Counted from the first letter of the stretch, positions 6,987 through 13,696 are shown. The stretch: DNA of 64,000 nucleotides from a virus (IMGVR_UViG_3300032268_000832:1-64000), one strand, 5' to 3'. Numbers and translations: made by a program. Notes: generated by a model not told the origin, from the letters alone.

Positions 6987-7017
6987 TTTGGTAGTTTAAA
7001 ATATTGTTATATCTTTG
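6987..7017 (+). promoter_or_regulatory. promoter for the gene at 7047
   Basis: TTTGGTAGTTTAAAATATTG and TATCTTTG (7010-7017), leader variant CATCGTTAAACC. Confidence 0.85.
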
Positions 7018-7046
7018 CATCGTTAAACCAATTAAATTATATCGTT

Positions 7047-7205
7047 ATGAGTTCAAATAAAATGATTAAAAAATTATTATCAATAAATAATAATTATAAT
7101 AAAAAATGGTTAAAATCTTTATCTAAAGATTATTTAAACAAATTACTTATTGATAATATGATTATATCACAAGGTTGTCAAAATAAATTGATGTTAAATT
7201 TTTAA
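7047..7205 (+). CDS. small hypothetical protein, 52 aa
   Basis: Short basic protein after a complete promoter and leader, with ATG in the TTATG context, so expression is likely. No family recognised. It is followed by 7220 after 14 nt. Confidence 0.65.
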   Translation: MSSNKMIKKLLSINNNYNKKWLKSLSKDYLNKLLIDNMIISQGCQNKLMLNF

Positions 7206-7219
7206 TTTTAAAATTAATT

Positions 7220-7630
7220 ATGGCTACAATAGAAAAAAAAGAATTTGCTTTATCACAATTAGCACCTTATTACGCTAACCCAAGCACTTGTGGGTATGAT
7301 AAAGAAAAGAAAACTTGTGAATACCTTACAACCGATGGGCGTATGTGTGTTGCAGGAAAGAATATGATTGAACCTAAAATTGGTTTAGTCAAGGGTATTG
7401 ATGATATACTTGCTGATTTAGACCACGAACAAGAGGGTTTATTTAAACCCGAAGTTGTTGGAATTTTAACATCAGTTGAATGGCGACGTATGCAATGTAT
7501 TCACGATAGTATTGCATTAGAACCAAACGACAAAGTTAGACTTAAAGTAACAATATTGCGATTAAATTTATTCACGATTGAAGAATTTGAGGAACGTGCA
7601 GAATTATTAAAAAATAATTTGGTAGTTTAA
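7220..7630 (+). CDS. hypothetical Cys-containing protein, 136 aa
   Basis: Compact N-terminal region with three Cys in C-G-Y-D...K-T-C...R-M-C-V-A-G-K (about residues 24-47), which could bind metal, followed by a helical C-terminal half. I do not recognise the family. The -33 box of the next promoter lies within its last codons, a sign of tight packing. Confidence 0.75.
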   Translation: MATIEKKEFALSQLAPYYANPSTCGYDKEKKTCEYLTTDGRMCVAGKNMIEPKIGLVKGIDDILADLDHEQEGLFKPEVVGILTSVEWRRMQCIHDSIALEPNDKVRLKVTILRLNLFTIEEFEERAELLKNNLVV

Positions 7631-7648
7631 ATAATTGTTATATCTTTG
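7618..7648 (+). promoter_or_regulatory. promoter for the gene at 7678
   Basis: TTTGGTAGTTTAAATAATTG and TATCTTTG (7641-7648); the -33 box overlaps the end of the upstream gene. Confidence 0.85.
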
Positions 7649-7677
7649 CACTCACAAACCAATTAAATTAAATTGAT

Positions 7678-7956
7678 ATGAATTTAGTAGATAAAAGCGA
7701 ATTAGGAAATATTGAAGAAACTAAAATAATAGAATATAAAAATGGTGTTATTCAAGGTATTAAATTAGTTAGAACTAAAGCAACAGGGGAAGTTAGAACA
7801 CAATATATTGCTTATTTAAAACATAGTGTTTACCCAAGTGGAATTTTACGTTTTGAAACTTGTTTAAATGGTGGTGTTATTACAAACGTAAATCAAGCAA
7901 TTAACCAAGCAAAAATATTTGTTGATTGGAAAACAACAAAAGATTTGGTAAATTAA
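7678..7956 (+). CDS. hypothetical protein, 92 aa
   Basis: Unrecognised, mainly beta in appearance. Start fixed by the shared leader. The last codons supply the TTTGGTA box of the next promoter. Confidence 0.75.
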   Translation: MNLVDKSELGNIEETKIIEYKNGVIQGIKLVRTKATGEVRTQYIAYLKHSVYPSGILRFETCLNGGVITNVNQAINQAKIFVDWKTTKDLVN

Positions 7957-7975
7957 AATAATTGTTATATCTTTG
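7944..7975 (+). promoter_or_regulatory. promoter for the lipoprotein gene
   Basis: TTTGGTAAA within the 3' end of 7678-7956 and TATCTTTG (7968-7975). Confidence 0.85.
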
Positions 7976-8005
7976 CACTCACAAACCAATTAAAACACTT
8001 AAACA

Positions 8006-8221
8006 ATGAAAAAATTAGTAGTATTATTTATCGTTTCAATAACATTCGTTTCTTGTTATTCAACCAAAGAAATTGTTGATGTACCATTAAAAGATGTTTA
8101 CATTCAATATAAAGAAACTAAATATCAAGTGTATAGATGTAGTGATAAATTTAATTATATTCTTAAATTAGACAAAAAAGGTAGATTGATTAGACAACAA
8201 GTTTATCTTGGTATAAAATAA
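8006..8221 (+). CDS. small lipoprotein, 71 aa
   Basis: The N-terminus is a typical type II signal peptide: M-K-K, a hydrophobic core, then lipobox F-V-S-C with the Cys at residue 17 as predicted lipidation site. The mature part is only about 55 residues and unrecognised. Phage lipoproteins are known in superinfection exclusion and lysis control, either of which could apply; the sequence does not decide. Note a second exported protein gene at 10150. Confidence 0.75.
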   Translation: MKKLVVLFIVSITFVSCYSTKEIVDVPLKDVYIQYKETKYQVYRCSDKFNYILKLDKKGRLIRQQVYLGIK

Positions 8222-8238
8222 ATATTTTTATATATTTG
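8208..8238 (+). promoter_or_regulatory. promoter for the gene at 8274
   Basis: TTGGTATA lies in the last codons of the lipoprotein gene; TATATTTG at 8231-8238; canonical leader. Confidence 0.75.
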
Positions 8239-8273
8239 CACTCACAAACCAATTAAATTAAATTAAATGTATT

Positions 8274-8597
8274 ATGGCAGTTACTAATAGATACGCAAAA
8301 AGACTTCTTTTGGTTGATGAACTAATCAAGTTGAAGTATGATGTTTCCCCGAAGAAAATTAGTCCAAGAAAAAAGAGTTATATTATATCGAAAGATAATA
8401 TAATTTATAGAATGGATTTTAATACTGATTGGGTTACAATTAATCAAGACCAAGATAAATTGTATTGCGGAATAAATTTATTGAGTGGTAAAAGAATTGC
8501 TAATTGTATGGATAATCATTTGGTAAAGTTATTTAATGATGTTGTAGGTATTTTATATAATAAAACTAATATTAACGTACCAACAATTATTTTATAA
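8274..8597 (+). CDS. hypothetical protein, 107 aa
   Basis: Unrecognised basic N-terminal half (R-Y-A-K-R, K-K-I-S-P-R-K-K-S), then a more beta-like part. The basic charge would allow nucleic-acid contact, but no fold is evident. Confidence 0.7.
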   Translation: MAVTNRYAKRLLLVDELIKLKYDVSPKKISPRKKSYIISKDNIIYRMDFNTDWVTINQDQDKLYCGINLLSGKRIANCMDNHLVKLFNDVVGILYNKTNINVPTIIL

Positions 8598-8602
8598 AAA
8601 TA

Positions 8603-8634
8603 TTTGTGAGTGTAAATTATTTGTTATATATTTG
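8603..8634 (+). promoter_or_regulatory. promoter for the 25-aa membrane peptide
   Basis: TTTGTGAGTG and TATATTTG (8627-8634); shortened leader (CACTCACAAACTAAATT). Confidence 0.75.
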
Positions 8635-8663
8635 CACTCACAAACTAAATTATTCAGTTATAT

Positions 8664-8741
8664 ATGAAAACTAAAAAAATTAAATGGCACAAATATTTTA
8701 TTGTTGCCTTTGGTATATGGTTAATAAATTTATTATCATAG
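8664..8741 (+). CDS. single-span membrane micropeptide, 25 aa
   Basis: K-rich start followed by a hydrophobic stretch (F-I-V-A-F-G-I-W-L-I-N-L-L) long enough for one membrane span. It has its own full promoter. Small phage membrane peptides often act on the host envelope; the target here is unknown. Confidence 0.5.
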   Translation: MKTKKIKWHKYFIVAFGIWLINLLS

Positions 8742-8757
8742 TGTACACATTTGTGTC
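8741..8757 (+). promoter_or_regulatory. TGTACACATTTGTGTC element, copy 2
   Basis: Begins at the stop codon of the micropeptide; followed after 4 nt by ACGCGTAGTAC and AATTAAATTA. Upstream of gene 8826. Confidence 0.55.
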
Positions 8758-8825
8758 TATTACGCGTAGTACTCATTAAATTAAATTATATGACAACGAT
8801 ATATAAACCAACAAATTAAAAAAAA

Positions 8826-9152
8826 ATGAAAGTATTAACAGCAGAATTAGTAGCATCGAATAAAAGAGAACGAATCTCTGGCGGTGTCTACATTGAATTT
8901 GAAACAACTGAAAATGTGAAAAAAGATGACTACTTTAAAGTAAAAGTAGAAGACTTTAGTTATGATTTTCAAGCAAATGGAGTAAAAGTAGAAGGGGATA
9001 AATTGAAAGTAACAGCAAGAGAAGTTGGATATTGGGCACAAAAACTTGACAGAAAGGGCGTTGATTTGAGATTAGTTATCGGAAGCGATGTAATTGCTGT
9101 TACTGATGAATCAGAAAAGTCTAAAATATACGAAAGGTCTTGTTGGTGTTAA
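8826..9152 (+). CDS. hypothetical protein, 108 aa
   Basis: Unrecognised acidic-to-neutral protein, probably beta-rich, ending C-W-C. The ATG follows A9 rather than the TTATG leader. A nine-codon open frame (near 8790) lies in the leader and could be an attenuating peptide, but this is speculative. Confidence 0.7.
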   Translation: MKVLTAELVASNKRERISGGVYIEFETTENVKKDDYFKVKVEDFSYDFQANGVKVEGDKLKVTAREVGYWAQKLDRKGVDLRLVIGSDVIAVTDESEKSKIYERSCWC

Positions 9153-9165
9153 CAAATGTATTTAA

Positions 9166-9198
9166 TTATGGTAAAGTAAAATAATTGTTATATCTTTG
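9166..9198 (+). promoter_or_regulatory. promoter for the gene at 9230
   Basis: TATGGTAAAG (variant -33) and TATCTTTG (9191-9198), leader with CACAAAACC. Confidence 0.8.
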
Positions 9199-9229
9199 CA
9201 CTCACAAAACCAATTAAATTTATTCAGTT

Positions 9230-9610
9230 ATGATAATACAAATAAAACAATACAAATATGAGAAGACCGAAACGTCTTCAATGGATTTAGAGTTGCCAGA
9301 AGAAACGACTTATTTTTTTGAAACTCACGTTAGACGTTCAATAAGAATTAAACCCATATTCACAACGTGGAACAAGGTACGATACGACAAAGAAGAAGAA
9401 TTGTATTATTTTGAGGTTACTTGTGTTTATTTGTCTTCTAAATGTAAGATTGAGAAGTTTAGAGTTAATTTAGACGATTTCAAAAAAGATAAAGAGGTAA
9501 TTCAAAAGGATAACTTTTTAAATGCGTGGGTTAATGATTGGTTTGACAAGCGAACCAAAGAGCAGTTTGATGTTGATTTGAAAATAGCTATTGATAAAAT
9601 AAATGAATAA
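9230..9610 (+). CDS. hypothetical protein, 126 aa
   Basis: Unrecognised; alternating hydrophobic segments and many aromatic/charged residues. No export signal or motif. Monocistronic. Confidence 0.75.
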   Translation: MIIQIKQYKYEKTETSSMDLELPEETTYFFETHVRRSIRIKPIFTTWNKVRYDKEEELYYFEVTCVYLSSKCKIEKFRVNLDDFKKDKEVIQKDNFLNAWVNDWFDKRTKEQFDVDLKIAIDKINE

Positions 9611-9613
9611 TTA

Positions 9614-9645
9614 TTTGGTAAAGTAAAATAATTGTTATATCTTTG
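9614..9645 (+). promoter_or_regulatory. promoter for the gene at 9677
   Basis: TTTGGTAAAGTAAAATAATTG and TATCTTTG (9638-9645); nearly identical to the preceding copy. Confidence 0.85.
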
Positions 9646-9676
9646 CACTCACAAAACCAATTAAATTTATTGTATT

Positions 9677-10066
9677 ATGAAAATCAATTTAGTAGAAGTA
9701 CCAAGACCAATGGTAAGCAGTTTTATGATGTTTGCTGAACCTGACTTAAATTTATTAAGAGAAACCAAAACAATAAGAGTTTCTTTTCATCACATTACCA
9801 AAACAAGAATTTCAACAAGTATTCAGTTTGGAGAATATTGTGTTAAAGCCAATAAATTTATTGACGGATATAAAATGCACAAAGACGTACAATGGAATCA
9901 TTTTAGTAGCGGACAACAAACAAGCCATTATTTTGTTAAATCAAAAAAACAAAATTATGATGTTTATAAAGAGTTTGTCATTAAATTAATTGAGAGCGTA
10001 ATAAAAGATAATTTCAAAATGGAATTAGACGAAATTACCATTAATTTGGAACAAAGAGAATTTTAA
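9677..10066 (+). CDS. hypothetical protein, 129 aa
   Basis: Unrecognised soluble protein with own promoter. The C-terminal 40 residues appear helical then beta. No diagnostic motif. Confidence 0.75.
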   Translation: MKINLVEVPRPMVSSFMMFAEPDLNLLRETKTIRVSFHHITKTRISTSIQFGEYCVKANKFIDGYKMHKDVQWNHFSSGQQTSHYFVKSKKQNYDVYKEFVIKLIESVIKDNFKMELDEITINLEQREF

Positions 10067-10080
10067 CAAAATTTTAACAT

Positions 10081-10104
10081 TTTCCCACTTGTATTAGTGG
10101 GAAA
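10081..10104 (+). terminator. hairpin overlapping the -33 box
   Basis: Perfect 9-bp stem TTTCCCACT/AGTGGGAAA with loop TGTATT. The -33 TTG (10089-10091) lies at the loop. No long T run follows, so it may be a terminator or an operator. Confidence 0.5.
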
Positions 10105-10118
10105 TTGTTTTACCTTTG
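10089..10118 (+). promoter_or_regulatory. promoter for the exported protein gene 10150
   Basis: TTGTATTAG in the hairpin loop and TACCTTTG (10111-10118), 31 nt before the ATG. Confidence 0.75.
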
Positions 10119-10149
10119 CACTCACAAAACCAATTAAATTTATTGAATT

Positions 10150-10614
10150 ATGAAAAAAGTATTATTAGTATCAGTATTATTTTTAGTTTCTACATTAACA
10201 TTTTCACAATGTTATAGAAGTAAAAGAAATTACGATAGAGAAAGTCATTTTGGACTTGTTGCTAACATCGGTACACTTAAATCATTAGGTGGCGAAATTT
10301 ACGTTAAATTTAATAACCATATAATCGGTGGCGGTTATGCAGGGGAAATTAATGGTGCTAAAGTGGTATCAGAAGAATTTAAAAACGAAACACTATATTT
10401 AACCTATGGTTATCAATATGAAAAATATACCTTTGGTGTTAGATATGGTAAACAAAATAAAGCAAGTTGGATTGATACAACTACAAAAGAAGTAACTCCT
10501 TATTCAACAATGGTTGGCGGTTATATGGGTTACAATTTTACGAATAAAGTTGCTATTAATTTAGGTTACGATACATTTAGCCAAGTAACAATAGGTATTG
10601 TTATGGGGTTATAA
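10150..10614 (+). CDS. exported beta-rich, outer-membrane-like protein, 154 aa
   Basis: A classical signal peptide (M-K-K, hydrophobic core, cleavage after T-F-S before Q, as common in Flavobacteria) is followed by about 130 residues of short alternating strands rich in Gly, Tyr and Phe (Y-G-Y-Q-Y-E-K-Y, G-G-Y-M-G-Y-N-F), the look of a small outer-membrane beta-barrel. The last residue is Leu after G, not the usual aromatic. Inference: it may sit in the host outer membrane and block receptors or adsorption by other phages. A soluble periplasmic protein is the alternative. Confidence 0.7.
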   Translation: MKKVLLVSVLFLVSTLTFSQCYRSKRNYDRESHFGLVANIGTLKSLGGEIYVKFNNHIIGGGYAGEINGAKVVSEEFKNETLYLTYGYQYEKYTFGVRYGKQNKASWIDTTTKEVTPYSTMVGGYMGYNFTNKVAINLGYDTFSQVTIGIVMGL

Positions 10615-10662
10615 ACAATAAAATTAATATCCATAATGTTAATTTGATTTAAAGTTGATTTG

Positions 10663-10702
10663 AATAAGGGTTGTTAAATTTAACAATCCTTATTTTTTTT
10701 TT
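10663..10702 (+). terminator. intrinsic terminator
   Basis: AATAAGG-g-TTGTTAAA/TTTAACAA-t-CCTTATT stem followed by about ten T. Confidence 0.8.
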
Positions 10703-10711
10703 TAGTATTTG

Positions 10712-10742
10712 TTTGGTATATTAAAATATTGTTATATATTTG
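10712..10742 (+). promoter_or_regulatory. promoter for the gene at 10776
   Basis: TTTGGTATATTAAAATATTG and TATATTTG (10735-10742), leader variant with AATAACC. Confidence 0.85.
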
Positions 10743-10775
10743 CATAGAATTAATAACCAATTAAATTAAATCATT

Positions 10776-11033
10776 ATGGGACACGAACAATTATTTAACG
10801 CATCAGAGCAACAACTTGCAGATTTTTGTCAAGCAAACATTAACAACAAAATGCAGTTAACACTCAAAGGACAAGGCAATTTTAAACACATTTCAGCAGT
10901 AGGATTGAATATTTGTTGTGTAAGTGTTAGAATGCTCGGGAAAGATAGTTATTATTACTTTGGTTGTATTAGAGCGCATATATATAACGAACTATTATAT
11001 AAGTTTGACCATAGACATAAACGCAGAAGTTAA
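10776..11033 (+). CDS. hypothetical protein, 85 aa
   Basis: Unrecognised; Cys-Cys pair at about residues 47-48 and a basic C-terminus (H-R-H-K-R-R). The stop overlaps the first base of the second 88-bp repeat. Confidence 0.7.
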   Translation: MGHEQLFNASEQQLADFCQANINNKMQLTLKGQGNFKHISAVGLNICCVSVRMLGKDSYYYFGCIRAHIYNELLYKFDHRHKRRS

Positions 11034-11039
11034 TAAATT

Positions 11040-11071
11040 AAATAACCCACTTAAAAAAAAGTGGGTTATTT
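11040..11071 (+). terminator. terminator hairpin in the second 88-bp repeat
   Basis: 13-bp perfect stem, A6 loop, abutting the next -33 box. Confidence 0.75.
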
Positions 11072-11072
11072 A

Positions 11073-11103
11073 TTTGGTATATTAAAATATTGTTATATCT
11101 TTG
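11073..11103 (+). promoter_or_regulatory. promoter for the gene at 11133
   Basis: TTTGGTATA and TATCTTTG (11096-11103). Confidence 0.85.
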
Positions 11104-11132
11104 CACTCACAAACCAATTAAATTATTTAGTT

Positions 11133-11261
11133 ATGAAATCAATTTCAGTTTCTTTTTACGCTAAAACTTCTGACAACAAAGAAGTTAAATTAGAACAAAA
11201 TCCGTTTGTTGAAGTGTATCTTAAAACACCAAAAGAAACAACCCTTATTTGTGTTAATTAA
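11133..11261 (+). CDS. small hypothetical protein, 42 aa
   Basis: Start chosen at 11133 (TTATGAAA after the leader); an in-frame extension upstream would lie in the promoter. Beta-like, no family. Next gene follows with the leader core only. Confidence 0.6.
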   Translation: MKSISVSFYAKTSDNKEVKLEQNPFVEVYLKTPKETTLICVN

Positions 11262-11281
11262 CCCAATAAATTAAATGACTT

Positions 11282-11548
11282 ATGAATGTAGATAATAAAC
11301 TAATAGCAGAATTTTTAGGTTACTCACAACCGCACCCTGATTATCCTGATACAACATATTGGTATAAAAAAGACTTTCCACCACTTACAATATTATCTTT
11401 TGACACTGATTGGAATTGGTTAATACAAGTAGTAAAAAAGATTGAGAGTTTGAACAAATTAGATAGTGTATTAATAAACACTGACATCAAAGAAGTTTAC
11501 AACGCTTGTGTAGAATTTATTAAGTGGTATAACGAACAACCTAAATAA
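11282..11548 (+). CDS. hypothetical protein, 88 aa
   Basis: Unrecognised, Trp/Tyr-rich N-terminal part, then helices. Preceded by AAATTAAATGACTTATG without a promoter, so cotranscribed with 11133. It resembles small proteins that recur in phages, but I cannot name a family. Confidence 0.7.
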   Translation: MNVDNKLIAEFLGYSQPHPDYPDTTYWYKKDFPPLTILSFDTDWNWLIQVVKKIESLNKLDSVLINTDIKEVYNACVEFIKWYNEQPK

Positions 11549-11559
11549 ATTAAATCACT

Positions 11560-11631
11560 ATGAAAAAATTAATTATTATAAAAGCAGTTATATTACTTGT
11601 AGTGATACTATTAATCTATCTTTTAAGATAA
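11560..11631 (+). CDS. single-span membrane micropeptide, 23 aa
   Basis: M-K-K-L then an almost wholly hydrophobic stretch (I, V, L, A) ending L-L-R: one membrane span. Preceded by the leader core AAATTAAATCACTATG. Third gene of the 11133 operon. Comparable to the peptide at 8664. Confidence 0.5.
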   Translation: MKKLIIIKAVILLVVILLIYLLR

Positions 11632-11636
11632 GGTTA

Positions 11637-11652
11637 TGTACACATTTGTGTC
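11637..11652 (+). promoter_or_regulatory. TGTACACATTTGTGTC element, copy 3
   Basis: Followed after 4 nt by ACGTATATAACC and the shared leader of the 11687 gene, as in copy 1. Confidence 0.55.
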
Positions 11653-11686
11653 TATTACGTATATAACCAATTAAATTTAATGAATT

Positions 11687-11977
11687 ATGTCAGAATTAGT
11701 AACCAATAGCACCACAGATAATAAATTGATGTGGAGAGTAAATACACCTCAATTACTTAAAGAAATTATGCAAAATAATGAAGTGGCAATATTATCAAAA
11801 CCACTTGAAATATTTGCTACAATACTTGCAGAAGTAGGGGAAAGAGCAAGTGAATTAAATGACCCTAAATTAAACGCTCTTATGTGTCGTTTGGCAATAT
11901 ATGAAGTTGCAGACCCATACGACAAAGAATATAATTCAGAGTTAACCAATGATACAATAAAAAAAGGATACCAATAA
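11687..11977 (+). CDS. hypothetical protein, 96 aa
   Basis: Mostly helical, acidic, unrecognised. Expressed from the TGTACAC element. A strong terminator follows. Confidence 0.75.
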   Translation: MSELVTNSTTDNKLMWRVNTPQLLKEIMQNNEVAILSKPLEIFATILAEVGERASELNDPKLNALMCRLAIYEVADPYDKEYNSELTNDTIKKGYQ

Positions 11978-12008
11978 ATTAAACCACAACCAACACAACA
12001 ACCAAGAA

Positions 12009-12032
12009 ACGCCCCAAAAGGGCGTTTTTTTA
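12009..12032 (+). terminator. intrinsic terminator
   Basis: ACGCCC-caaaa-GGGCGT followed by T6AT. Confidence 0.85.
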
Positions 12033-12106
12033 TTGTTTAAAGCGTTTTTATTCAAAAATGGTATATTGATACCAAAATTAATTAAACGTGCCTTAAAACG
12101 TATGTA

Positions 12107-12122
12107 TGTACACTTTTGTGTC
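12107..12122 (+). promoter_or_regulatory. TGTACACTTTTGTGTC element, copy 4
   Basis: One mismatch to the others. It precedes no gene but is 20 nt before the tandem repeats; a CACGTG palindrome (12130-12135) takes the place of ACGTAT. Confidence 0.5.
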
Positions 12123-12141
12123 AGCGCCCACGTGCAAGGCA

Positions 12142-12269
12142 AATAAATTAAACCTCGTGAATAAATTAAACCTCGTGAATAAATTAAACCTCGTGAATAA
12201 ATTAAACCTGATGAATTAAACCTGATGAATTAAACCTGATGAATTAAACCTGATGAATTAAACCTGATG
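12142..12269. repeat. tandem 18-bp and 14-bp repeats
   Basis: Four 18-bp units AATAAATTAAACCTCGTG (the fourth ending GATG) are followed by four 14-bp units AATTAAACCTGATG. No spacers. The AATTAAA core echoes the gene leaders. The arrangement resembles replication iterons. Confidence 0.85.
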
Positions 12270-12328
12270 AATAAATTTATTTAGTTATTGCAGCATAAAA
12301 TAATAAATAAATAAATTTATTATCACGT

Positions 12329-12538
12329 ATGCGTGTAGCGTGTGTATGTGTGTGTATGTATGCGTGTAGCGTGTGTATGTGTGTGTATGTATGTGCGTAG
12401 CGTGTGTATGTGTGTGTATGCGTGTGTATGCGTGTGTATGCGTGTGTATGCGTGTGTATGCGTGTGTATGTGTGTGTATGCGTGTGTATGCGTGTGTGCG
12501 TAGCGTGTGTGCGTAGCGTGTGTGTGCGTATGCGTGTT
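12329..12538. repeat. GT-rich alternating purine-pyrimidine tract
   Basis: Two 31-bp units plus one of 30 bp (12329-12420), then 10-bp units CGTGTGTATG. From 12400 to 12502 purines and pyrimidines alternate without a break (103 bp), the pattern that favours Z-DNA; elsewhere only the TAGCG steps break it. It is not coding. Confidence 0.85.
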
Positions 12539-12590
12539 GATTATTATTAAATTAATAACACTAAAAAAAAATTTAAAGTTTTTTATCTTT

Positions 12591-12623
12591 TTTGTTGTAT
12601 ATTAAATTTATTTTATATCTTTG
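12591..12623 (+). promoter_or_regulatory. promoter for the gene at 12675
   Basis: TTTGTTG and TATCTTTG (12616-12623), with a longer, different leader (52 nt to the ATG). Confidence 0.7.
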
Positions 12624-12674
12624 CGGTGTTCAAAAAGAACGAAATTAAATTTTTAATCATTAAATTCTTACATT

Positions 12675-13235
12675 ATGGAAAATCAAGTTTTAAGAGTTAC
12701 AGAATTAGAGTTAAGCGAAATTTTAAAAAATTTCAAAGTTGTTAAGGGTATGGCGGTTTTTGGTACTATCTTCCAAACTACTATACCAAAAGCGTTAGTA
12801 AAAGATAGAATTACAAAAGAAAAAAACCCTTTTGCGGTTATTCAAAAGCAAAGTAAAGTAAGTTGTATTTTTAACGCTGATTACGAAAAGCAAGTTGTTA
12901 ATCAATTAAAGCGTGAAGATAAACCCGAAACTGATTACCACAAAGGTAATGCGGTTATGGAATTAGAATTTTTTGGTAATAATGACTTTTTTTGTAGAAA
13001 TGTAAAAAATCAAAAATCGGTTGTTAGATACCGACCAAATGACAATGTTAAACCTACTACGGAATATTTTGCTGATGATAAAAAAGTAAGTTTTGAACAA
13101 GTTAAAAATTTGTTGCCTGAAACAAGTAAAGCGACAAATCAAGGTACTGAAAGAGAAATTTTATGGCGAACAATTTATCTTTCAAACATAAACGAAATAA
13201 CGATAAATAAAGTTAAGTATATCGTTATAAGATAA
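12675..13235 (+). CDS. hypothetical protein, 186 aa
   Basis: Soluble, basic N-terminal two thirds, no recognisable family; possibly a beta-rich nucleic-acid-associated protein, but this is only an impression. It sits alone between the repeat locus and the C-rich tract, so a role at that locus (replication or its control) is possible. Own promoter and terminator. Confidence 0.75.
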   Translation: MENQVLRVTELELSEILKNFKVVKGMAVFGTIFQTTIPKALVKDRITKEKNPFAVIQKQSKVSCIFNADYEKQVVNQLKREDKPETDYHKGNAVMELEFFGNNDFFCRNVKNQKSVVRYRPNDNVKPTTEYFADDKKVSFEQVKNLLPETSKATNQGTEREILWRTIYLSNINEITINKVKYIVIR

Positions 13236-13242
13236 TAAATTT

Positions 13243-13274
13243 AATAAGGGCTAAATTTTAGCCCTTATTTTTTG
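13243..13274 (+). terminator. intrinsic terminator
   Basis: AATAAGGGCTAAA/TTTAGCCCTTATT stem followed by T6. Confidence 0.85.
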
Positions 13275-13432
13275 CCCTATAATTAAATGTTAAATTTATG
13301 TTAAAATTTATATTATTATTTGTATATCTAATTTATTTTACAGCAACTCAAATAAAGCGTTTTAAACAACTTTGTTTAATTCTGGACACGATATACCTTT
13401 TTACAAAGATAATTCAATACAAGCAAAATACA

Positions 13433-13480
13433 CCCCCTATACACCCCCCTACACCCCCTTCCTCGTTACCCCCCTTCCCC
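13433..13480 (-). other. potential G-quadruplex (G runs on minus strand)
   Basis: Five runs of four to six C on the + strand, separated by 2-10 nt, give consecutive G4-G6 runs on the minus strand with loops TGTA and TGTATA. In a genome this AT-rich such a block is not expected by chance. Confidence 0.7.
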
Positions 13481-13663
13481 TACGTTACCCATGCCGAGCC
13501 AAAGGTGGGGCATGATGATGTTCGCGAAATTTTTCCTGGAAATTTTTTTAGATGAAAAAAAGGGACCTATATAAGATTTTTTTTTTCTGGGGAATTTTTC
13601 GACTTAAAAAAAGAACACCCCTTTTTTCAAAAAAATTTTTTTAGGAATTTTTTGGGGTAAAAA

Positions 13664-13696
13664 AAAGAGGCACCATATTAGCACCTCTTTCTTAGA
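13664..13696 (-). terminator. terminator of the minus-strand gene 13701
   Basis: On the minus strand AAAGAGG...CCTCTTT is followed by a run of eight T. Confidence 0.65.

Larger units (their letters stand above)
11033..11120. repeat. 88-bp exact direct repeat, copy 2
   Basis: Identical to 6281-6368; here the promoter feeds a normally spaced gene (11133). Confidence 0.9.

Noticed and set aside
12142-12269. Possible CRISPR array
   Set aside because: Repeats are contiguous with no unique spacers and no cas genes are present.
13298-13555. 85-codon open frame on + strand
   Set aside because: Crosses the C-rich block, low-complexity Pro/His composition, no leader; likely spurious.
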